A stretch of 8,531 nucleotides of DNA. Source: an uncultured Lachnospiraceae bacterium. Its GTDB lineage: Bacteria; Bacillota; Clostridia; Lachnospirales; Lachnospiraceae. Below the pieces are notes generated by a model, which was not told where the DNA came from, did no database searches, and worked only from the letters and a program-made list of their open reading frames with translations. This document shows, one piece after another, positions 1-5,569 of this stretch. A program made the translations under genes and the position numbers. The DNA lies in NCBI GenBank assembly GCA_947628025.1, contig CANQYH010000127.1:1-8531 (forward strand), given 5' to 3'. Positions within the stretch are counted from its first letter, which is position 1; every line of letters starts with the position of its first letter.

Positions 1-104
1 CAACCCGAACCAACGTTAATATATTGGTAGGGGGGAGTCATTAAGAGGAATTTATGAGGACAGAACGCTGAGACAGTATTTTATCATGAAAGAAAGGGCT
101 GAAA
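1..104 (+). other. Leader region upstream of the surface adhesin gene
   Basis: This stretch precedes the adhesin start codon. No convincing -35/-10 pair is seen, so the promoter may lie before the window. There is a run of six G at about 31-36. A tiny reading frame begins at ATG 54, preceded by an AAGAGGA-like site at 43-49, and reads only five residues (MRTER) before a stop. It is too short to call a leader peptide. The ribosome binding site that serves the adhesin is the moderate GAAAGGG at 92-98, six bases before ATG 105. Confidence 0.4.
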
Positions 105-3100
105 ATGAAGAAGAAAAGAAGAAGAGTGCTGGCAGGGATCCTGTCTGCTGTTATGGTCATGGCGCACGTTTGTACGGATGTAATTCTTGTGCGGGCGGAT
201 GATGGGCCGACGGAGCCGGCGTTTGATTCGATTCTGCAGGCAGAGGCTCAGACTGCGCCGGAGGAAACGTGCGCGGAGCCGAAAGCCGGAACCATGTCTG
301 GGGAGGCCAAGGAAAAGGAGAAGCTGAAGACGCCGGCGAAAGAAAACCCTGCGGGCGCGGCGACAGGCAGCAATACAAGGAAGCTGGCGGGGGAATCTCC
401 GGTGATCGATACAAAAAACGCTCAAAGCGTAGGCAAATATGGCGTATATGCGGGAGGTGATCCGACGATTTTTGATACAGACTGGCTCAATAGTAAGATC
501 AATGAGGCCTATGGGAGAGCGGACGTAGATGTTACCCGGCCAGGATGGCACCTGATTCAGGTTCAGAGCGGCAGTCAGTATTTGAAAGCGAATCTGTTGA
601 AAGATGAAGACGGGAATTTTAATGGGATTGAGATCGTCGGGTTAAAAGTGTATCCTTACGGAACCATGTATTATCCGGTATATTATAATTACTGGCCGGA
701 AGACGGAATGTCCGCGGGTGAGCATTATACGATCAGTATAAGCATAACGACTTTGTACAATTATGAGAATGACGGCAGCGGCTCGATCTTCGGTACGAAT
801 CATATTCCGGCGGCTTCGGGGGAGGATGAATATTATTATGGTACGGCTTACGCCGGGTACGAAAGGGTTTATGTTGCCAGAAACAGCTGGTATCCGATCG
901 TTTTGCCGGTCCTGGTTAAAATGAACGAAGAGGAGCAAGACTGGAAGCCGGGAAACCGGGAGCATGTGACGGATTGGACGGCGAAAAATTCCTATAATTT
1001 TGACGTGGCTTACTGTGCGGACAGCGACACGCTGACCAGCGATGAGAGCGCGGTTTATAAGATCGCGCATGTAAAAGGACTTGATGAACGGTTTGATCCG
1101 GAGGAGCAGAGAAAGCTGCAGGCGATCGTCGAGCATGCGTATCCGTTTATCAGCGAGGAGGAGATGCTGGAAGATCTGAAAGATGCGGGGGTAGAGCTGA
1201 CCTGCTACGGTGAATATGCCTCGGAGCTCATGATGATCGCGGCTCAGTTTGCGATCTGGAACATTACCAATCCGGGAACCCCGGACAGCAAGGTGGATAT
1301 TACCGGGATCCGTACAAAAGGGCTCGGAGTGAATATGCTAAATGAAGATTACAGTGTCGTTTCTTATGAATTTACTCCGGAGGACTGCGTCAATAATACT
1401 ACAAAACAGCTGACAAGTCCGGGGTCTGTATCGTCAGAACACGGGATGGGATGGAGTCTGTCGCAGTTCTATCGTGAGATCCGCGGTATCATGGAGTACC
1501 TTGATAACTGTGAGTCTTCTCTGGAGGATCCGGTGATAGACGCCGAATGGAAGTATGAGGACGGCAGTTTGACGGTAACGGGAACGATCTCTGGGGTGCG
1601 GGACGGAGATACGGTTGCGATAAAAAAAGCCGGAGATACGGATACGCTGGCGAACGTCACCGTAGACACAGACGGTTCCTTTACCGCAGTCTTAGAGAGT
1701 GTACCGTATGATACGATCCTGGTGCTTGAAGCCAAAGGAACGCGCACGGATCTGACGGAAGCAATGTATTATGAGTCGGATGAATACCAGAATTTTATCG
1801 GAGGACATTTGAGAGATGTGGAAGTATCCGCCAGCGCCAGTTTCATGACTCCGAAGCCGCGGAAAACCTCTGTCTGTGTGAATAAGGTCTGGAAAAATGC
1901 GGATGGTACGGAAACGGAAGCTCCGGAGGGCGCGGGCATTACCGTGGTATTGACGAGGAACGGAGAAGAGACGGAAGAAAGCGCTGTATTGAACGCGGAA
2001 AATGGATGGAGCGCAGAGTTTAACAATCTGCCGGCAGAGGACGAGGAGCATAAGGCGATCATCTGGTCGGCTGCAGAGATACCGTTGGACGGCTGGGACA
2101 GCAATGTGACTGAAAACGCTGACGGTTCATTTACGATTACCAATACAAAAAAGAAGCCGGAACTCACCTCGGTATCCGTGGAGAAAGTGTGGCGTTTCAG
2201 CGGTGAAACGGGCAGGACAGAGGATATTCCTGATTCGATCTCTGTAAGCCTGTATCGCGTGCGCGGCGAGGAAGAAGAACTGGCCGCGGTGAAGACGCTG
2301 ACGGCGGAGGGCGAATGGAAAGATGTATTTGAGGAGCTGGAACCACTGTCTGCCGGAGAGGCCTGGAAGATCAGGGAAGGGGAGGTAGATGGATGGAGGC
2401 TGGCCGCGGGGAGCGATACGGTGACGGAAGAGGAGGGCGGATATTCGGTGAAGCTGGTCAATGAGCAGCCTCCGGAGCCGGAAAAAGAACCAAGTACGGA
2501 GCCGGAAAGAGAACCGGAGACAGAGCCGGGTACGGAACCGGAAACGGAACCAAGTACGGAGCCAGTGACGGAACCGAGTACAGAGCTTGTGACGGAACCG
2601 AGTACGGAACATGTGACAGAGCCGAGTACGGAACCTGCGACGGAGCCGAGTACGGAACTTACGACAGAACCGAGTACGGAGCCTATGACAGAGCCAAGTA
2701 CGGAACTTACGACAGAACCGAGTACGGAGCCTGAGACAGAACCGAGTACGGAACCAGTGACAGAACCGAGTACAGAACCAGTGACAGAACCGAGTACAGA
2801 ACCAGAGACGGAACCGAGTACGGAACCAGTGACAGAACCGAGTACGGAACCAGTGACAGAACCGAGTACGGAGCCTATGACAGAGCCAAGTACGGAGCCT
2901 ATGACAGAGCCGAGTACGGAGCTGGAAACAGAACCAGAGACGGAACCGAGCACGGAAGCGGAAACAGAACCAGAGACAGAACTGAGTACGGAGCCGGAAA
3001 CAAAACCTGTCATGGAGCCTGCGACAGAGCCGTCTGCGGAGTTTACAGCAGAGAGCACGGAGCCGGTGACGGAAACGTCTGCGGGACCGGAGCAGCCGGA

Positions 3101-3374
3101 GGAAACTGTGCCGGAGCCGGAAGAGACCGAGACGATTCCGGAGGAGGACGTCCCGCTGGCCGCGCTTCCGCCGGAAAAGATCCCCGAAGCGGACGTACCG
3201 TTAGACAGCGCGCCGCTGACCGATATTTCTGACGATGAAGTGCCGCTGACTTCCAGCGTACCGAAGACCGGAGATGAGATGCACCATGGACTTGCGGGCG
3301 TATTTGCGCTGGTGGCCGCGGGTATGATGGGCGTTTTCGGGACATTGAGTTTTAAGAAAAAAGAGGATGAATAA
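105..3374 (+). CDS. Sortase-anchored thioester-domain adhesin with two CnaB domains and a TEPSTEP stalk
   Basis: A 1089-residue secreted protein attached to the cell wall, probably a surface adhesin. Residues 1-31 are a signal peptide (KKKRRR n-region, hydrophobic core ending near VRA). The region around 110-470 resembles a TQXA/TED thioester domain: Cys304 in YCAD and Gln381 in AAQFAIWNIT are placed as the pair that forms an internal Cys-Gln thioester, which in this family binds host surface amines covalently. Residues about 480-580 form a beta-rich module. Two CnaB domains follow, each with a candidate isopeptide triad: Lys594/Glu658/Asn680 and Lys694/Glu758/Asn786. Residues 791-992 are a Thr/Glu/Pro/Ser stalk. 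The end has three VPL motifs, the sorting motif VPKTG (1052-1056), a hydrophobic segment and the tail KKKEDE. Start ATG 105 has GAAAGGG six bases upstream. A terminator follows directly, so the gene ends its transcription unit. The ligand is unknown and no sortase gene lies in the window. Confidence 0.9.
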   Translation: MKKKRRRVLAGILSAVMVMAHVCTDVILVRADDGPTEPAFDSILQAEAQTAPEETCAEPKAGTMSGEAKEKEKLKTPAKENPAGAATGSNTRKLAGESPVIDTKNAQSVGKYGVYAGGDPTIFDTDWLNSKINEAYGRADVDVTRPGWHLIQVQSGSQYLKANLLKDEDGNFNGIEIVGLKVYPYGTMYYPVYYNYWPEDGMSAGEHYTISISITTLYNYENDGSGSIFGTNHIPAASGEDEYYYGTAYAGYERVYVARNSWYPIVLPVLVKMNEEEQDWKPGNREHVTDWTAKNSYNFDVAYCADSDTLTSDESAVYKIAHVKGLDERFDPEEQRKLQAIVEHAYPFISEEEMLEDLKDAGVELTCYGEYASELMMIAAQFAIWNITNPGTPDSKVDITGIRTKGLGVNMLNEDYSVVSYEFTPEDCVNNTTKQLTSPGSVSSEHGMGWSLSQFYREIRGIMEYLDNCESSLEDPVIDAEWKYEDGSLTVTGTISGVRDGDTVAIKKAGDTDTLANVTVDTDGSFTAVLESVPYDTILVLEAKGTRTDLTEAMYYESDEYQNFIGGHLRDVEVSASASFMTPKPRKTSVCVNKVWKNADGTETEAPEGAGITVVLTRNGEETEESAVLNAENGWSAEFNNLPAEDEEHKAIIWSAAEIPLDGWDSNVTENADGSFTITNTKKKPELTSVSVEKVWRFSGETGRTEDIPDSISVSLYRVRGEEEELAAVKTLTAEGEWKDVFEELEPLSAGEAWKIREGEVDGWRLAAGSDTVTEEEGGYSVKLVNEQPPEPEKEPSTEPEREPETEPGTEPETEPSTEPVTEPSTELVTEPSTEHVTEPSTEPATEPSTELTTEPSTEPMTEPSTELTTEPSTEPETEPSTEPVTEPSTEPVTEPSTEPETEPSTEPVTEPSTEPVTEPSTEPMTEPSTEPMTEPSTELETEPETEPSTEAETEPETELSTEPETKPVMEPATEPSAEFTAESTEPVTETSAGPEQPEETVPEPEETETIPEEDVPLAALPPEKIPEADVPLDSAPLTDISDDEVPLTSSVPKTGDEMHHGLAGVFALVAAGMMGVFGTLSFKKKEDE
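2475..3080 (+). repeat. 24-bp tandem repeat array encoding the TEPSTEP stalk
   Basis: The coding sequence for residues 791-992 of the adhesin is built from short repeats. The regular core at 2541-2924 is sixteen consecutive 24-bp units encoding the octapeptide xTEPSTEx, where the first residue is V, E, M, T or A and the last is mostly P or L. Flanking sequence is a degenerate EPET/EPST version. A higher-order period is visible: units at 2733-2804 and 2805-2876 both read E-V-V at the variable position, a 72-bp duplication, and units near 2661-2732 show a 48-bp one. Units are in frame, so copy-number change would alter stalk length without breaking the gene. The likely role is an extended, wall-spanning spacer. 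Confidence 0.93.
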
Positions 3375-3384
3375 AAGCGATACG

Positions 3385-3419
3385 ACGGTCCGCCTGCAGG
3401 AATGTGGGCGGACCGTTTT
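3385..3419 (+). terminator. Intrinsic terminator after the adhesin gene
   Basis: A perfect 10-bp stem (ACGGTCCGCC at 3385-3394 pairing with GGCGGACCGT at 3407-3416) encloses a 12-base loop and runs into TTTT at 3416-3419. It begins 10 bases after the adhesin stop codon and separates that gene from the sigma factor unit. Confidence 0.88.
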
Positions 3420-3439
3420 GTATTGCGCGCGGAAAATTT

Positions 3440-3469
3440 TTGCATTTTTCCCCATAAATATGCTATGAT
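3440..3469 (+). promoter_or_regulatory. Extended -10 housekeeping promoter for the sigma/anti-sigma operon
   Basis: TATGAT at 3464-3469 is preceded by TGC at 3461-3463, giving an extended -10 (TGnTATGAT). TTGCAT at 3440-3445 is a weak -35 with 18-base spacing, and the region between is AT-rich. It lies 45 bases before the sigma factor start and just after a terminator, as expected for the operon promoter. The form suggests the main vegetative sigma factor rather than ECF autoregulation. No clear second, ECF-type promoter was found by eye. Confidence 0.65.
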
Positions 3470-3514
3470 GATCCGTATAGTAAGTGTAAGGCTGAAGCGA
3501 AAGAGGATCCCGCG

Positions 3515-4036
3515 ATGACAGAACAGCTGTTTTATGAAAATATCAGCCAGATCTGCAGAAATGAGAAAGAGGGACTGAGGAATATTTATGAGGATTATCA
3601 TCCCATGATCTATTCCGCGGTCTGGGAAGTTTTGCGCAATCGGGAGGACGCGGAGGATGTAGCCAGCGAATTTTTCATCCGATTGTGGGATATTGCGGAT
3701 ACGTACCGGCCGGGACGGGGACACCGGGCCTGGATGCTGACCATCGCCCGCAATATGGCGATCGATTTTCTGCGGAAACGGCGGCGGGAGGAGCCGACGG
3801 AGGAAATGCCCGAGGACAAAGACAGCCAGAGCGCGTTGGACGAGGGCGTGATCGGCAGGCTCAGTCTGGAGCAGGCCTTATCGACGTTAAAAGAGGAAGA
3901 GCGGCAAATCATCGATCTGAAGATCATGGGAGAATTGACGTTCCGCGAGATCGCTGCGATGCTGGGGAAGCCCCAGGGGACCGTGGCATGGTGTTATCAG
4001 AGAGCGATCCGGAAACTGAGAGAGGTGCGGTTATGA
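3515..4036 (+). CDS. ECF-type RNA polymerase sigma factor
   Basis: A 173-residue sigma-70 family protein of the extracytoplasmic function type, which directs RNA polymerase to a small set of promoters. Region 2 spans about residues 20-91 and includes the core-binding stretch around NREDAEDVASEFFIRLW and the basic -10 recognition end around IARNMAIDFLRKRRR. Region 4 spans about 116-170, with the -35 helix-turn-helix in LTFREIAAMLGKPQGTVAW. Regions 1 and 3 are absent, as usual for ECF factors. An AGAGGA site (3502-3507) sits seven bases before ATG 3515. The stop codon overlaps the start of the next gene by 4 bp (ATGA), implying translational coupling to a regulator that probably holds this factor inactive. 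The ECF subgroup and target genes cannot be read from the sequence. Confidence 0.93.
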   Translation: MTEQLFYENISQICRNEKEGLRNIYEDYHPMIYSAVWEVLRNREDAEDVASEFFIRLWDIADTYRPGRGHRAWMLTIARNMAIDFLRKRRREEPTEEMPEDKDSQSALDEGVIGRLSLEQALSTLKEEERQIIDLKIMGELTFREIAAMLGKPQGTVAWCYQRAIRKLREVRL

Positions 4037-5358
4037 GGAAAGAGCGTTTGATTGAGAGGGAATATCGGGATCTGAAAACGCAGGCCGCGCCGGATCTTTG
4101 GGAGCGGATCGAAGCGGGCCTGAAAGAGCATCCGGAGCGGATCGCTGCGGATGAAAAGACTGGGGAGACGAACGTCCTGCAGATATCCGGACACCGGGAG
4201 AGCGGGAAACGGAACGAGGATGGAGAGAGGGCCGGTCGGCCGGTGCGTTTCCGTATGAGGTATGTGTACGGAACCGCGGCGGTTGCGGCGTCGCTGGCGC
4301 TTTTGATAGGAATCCCGCGTCTCATGGATCAGATCGAAGCGGATCTGTTCTGGAGCGGGGCGGGAGGCGGCGAGTCGTTTCGAAACGAGGCGTTTACGCC
4401 CACGGCGGCTGTGTCGCTGGCGGGTGCGGAAAACGGAGAGGCGGAAGCGGAAGGCAGATGGGAGCCGGATGCGGTCCCTGAAGAATGGGAGGAAGAACCG
4501 GAACGCGTAAAAACGGAGGCGGAAATGCTGCCGGAGACGACGGCGGCCGCGACCTGGGCAGCGACGACGGAGGCCTTGGCAGATAAGGAGAATATCGGAG
4601 AAACGATTTATGAAGACGCGGCCGGGAGCGGAGCCGGCATAAGTGAGAGTGAGACAGGGGCGCAGCAGAGCGTGTCGGAGAGTTCTCTGGCATCGGGACG
4701 CCGGGCGGAAATATTGTCTGTGGGCGAACTGCGGCTGGCGGCGTACCATCCGCTGGAGATTCCTGCGGGGGCGGAGACGGTGCCGGAGGATATGATGTAT
4801 TTTACGGAGAATGCCCTGAAAGATACCATGCTTCTCTGTCTGGTCGAGGTGAAAACGGCGCGGTTTGAGGAAAATGAAGAAGGCCTGGCGTCGCGGATCG
4901 TTTATGATGCGGTTCTGAAAGAGACGTATTATGAGGCGGAAATGACAGCGGCGGACGGCGTTGGCGTAAGCGGCCGCGACGGCAGCTTGGCGGATGTTCC
5001 GGCGCCGGGGGCCGGTTTCTTGATCGTAAGCCCGATCATTGGTACGCCCGGTCCGCAGGCCCATACGCTGTACCAGCTCCAGGAGGGGGGCGTCTATCTG
5101 CTGCCGCTGACGGTGCGGAACGGGGACTGGGAGATGGTTTTTCCGTACGCGCCGCAGATCCAGAAGACGGTGGACGGTCAGTACCTGTTCCATTCGGGCT
5201 ATTACAGCCTGGTGGGAGAGGGGGCGTTCCTCGTGCTGGGAAACCAGGAGGGGCCGAACGATTACTATTATGACCGGATGTTTTTGCGGGAGGACGATGC
5301 GTTTTTGCCGGAACTGGTGGAATTGATCGCGTCGCAGGCCGAAACGGAGCCGGAATAA
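4033..5358 (+). CDS. Putative membrane-spanning anti-sigma factor with a large outside domain
   Basis: A 441-residue single-pass membrane protein placed as the regulator of the ECF sigma factor next to it. Residues 1-75 are a charged cytoplasmic part (opening RKERLIEREYRDLKTQAAPDLWERI), the right size to clamp a sigma factor. Residues 78-95 form the membrane helix, with basic residues on its N-side, so the C-terminus lies outside. Residues about 100-223 are a low-complexity Ala/Glu/Thr linker, and about 225-430 form a folded, beta-rich domain I do not recognise, with FPYAPQI and GQYLFHSGYYSL segments. No zinc-binding HxxxCxxC anti-sigma motif is present. The start is ATG 4033, which overlaps the sigma stop by 4 bp and has GAGAGAGG (4018-4025) seven bases upstream. 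The frame stays open back to 3685, but that part lies inside the sigma gene and is not coding. The role is inferred from position and topology. Confidence 0.8.
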   Translation: MRKERLIEREYRDLKTQAAPDLWERIEAGLKEHPERIAADEKTGETNVLQISGHRESGKRNEDGERAGRPVRFRMRYVYGTAAVAASLALLIGIPRLMDQIEADLFWSGAGGGESFRNEAFTPTAAVSLAGAENGEAEAEGRWEPDAVPEEWEEEPERVKTEAEMLPETTAAATWAATTEALADKENIGETIYEDAAGSGAGISESETGAQQSVSESSLASGRRAEILSVGELRLAAYHPLEIPAGAETVPEDMMYFTENALKDTMLLCLVEVKTARFEENEEGLASRIVYDAVLKETYYEAEMTAADGVGVSGRDGSLADVPAPGAGFLIVSPIIGTPGPQAHTLYQLQEGGVYLLPLTVRNGDWEMVFPYAPQIQKTVDGQYLFHSGYYSLVGEGAFLVLGNQEGPNDYYYDRMFLREDDAFLPELVELIASQAETEPE

Positions 5359-5472
5359 AGAAGCGGCGCTGTGGGGGCGGACCGGGACGGAAACGGAATA
5401 AAGAAGAGGCGCTGCGGGGGCGGACCGGGACGGAGCCGGAATAAAGAGGCGGCGTTGCGGAGCGGACCGGAT
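5347..5472 (+). repeat. Three 43-bp tandem repeats starting in the anti-sigma stop region
   Basis: Unit 1 is 5347-5389, unit 2 is 5390-5432, and unit 3 begins at 5433 and degenerates after a small deletion near 5461. Each unit opens with a GGAATAAAG block and carries GCGGACCGGGACG-like sequence near its end. Unit 1 includes the last codons and the TAA of the anti-sigma gene, so the later units look like copies of the gene's 3' end spread into the spacer. The repeats do not extend the protein, because each copy keeps the TAA. Confidence 0.88.
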
Positions 5473-5569
5473 GAAGCCAGGTCGCACGAACGGAGATGGT
5501 TCGGGTCAGACCGCCGTTTTTAGGAGGAATGAGGAACGGGAACCGGTTGATTGCGAGGAGGAAAGTGAA
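5473..5569 (+). promoter_or_regulatory. Spacer with weak hairpin/T-run and two Shine-Dalgarno sites before the vWA gene
   Basis: AACGG (5489-5493) can pair with CCGTT (5514-5518), with an inner GGT/ACC pair, and is followed by T up to 5521. The stem is interrupted, so it would be at most a weak terminator or attenuator. AGGAGG at 5522-5527 has no start codon at a useful distance (ATG 5529 is one base away). A second AGGAGG at 5556-5561 sits eight bases before ATG 5570 and decides the start of the vWA gene. No promoter is apparent, so this gene is probably transcribed by readthrough from the sigma operon. Confidence 0.5.

Noticed and set aside
54..71. Five-residue leader peptide frame (MRTER) upstream of the adhesin
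   Set aside because: Too short and without attenuator-like hairpins; likely chance.
1769..3724. 651-codon open frame on the minus strand opposite the adhesin
   Set aside because: It is the antisense reading of the TEPSTEP repeat (giving a GSVLGSVTGSVLGS pattern); the repeat unit simply has no stop in that frame. The plus strand has a signal peptide, domains and sorting signal.
3685..4032. Upstream extension of the anti-sigma reading frame
   Set aside because: It lies wholly within the sigma factor gene in another frame; ATG 4033 has a ribosome site and the coupled ATGA overlap.
3997..5487. 496-codon minus-strand frame opposite the anti-sigma gene
   Set aside because: Arg/Pro/His-rich low-quality composition typical of the antisense of GC-rich coding DNA; no recognisable domain, and the plus-strand gene is better supported.
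5471..5569. Earlier ATG at 5471 as start of the vWA gene
   Set aside because: No good ribosome site, it falls in the tail of the 43-bp repeat and would precede the hairpin and the strong AGGAGG that serves ATG 5570.
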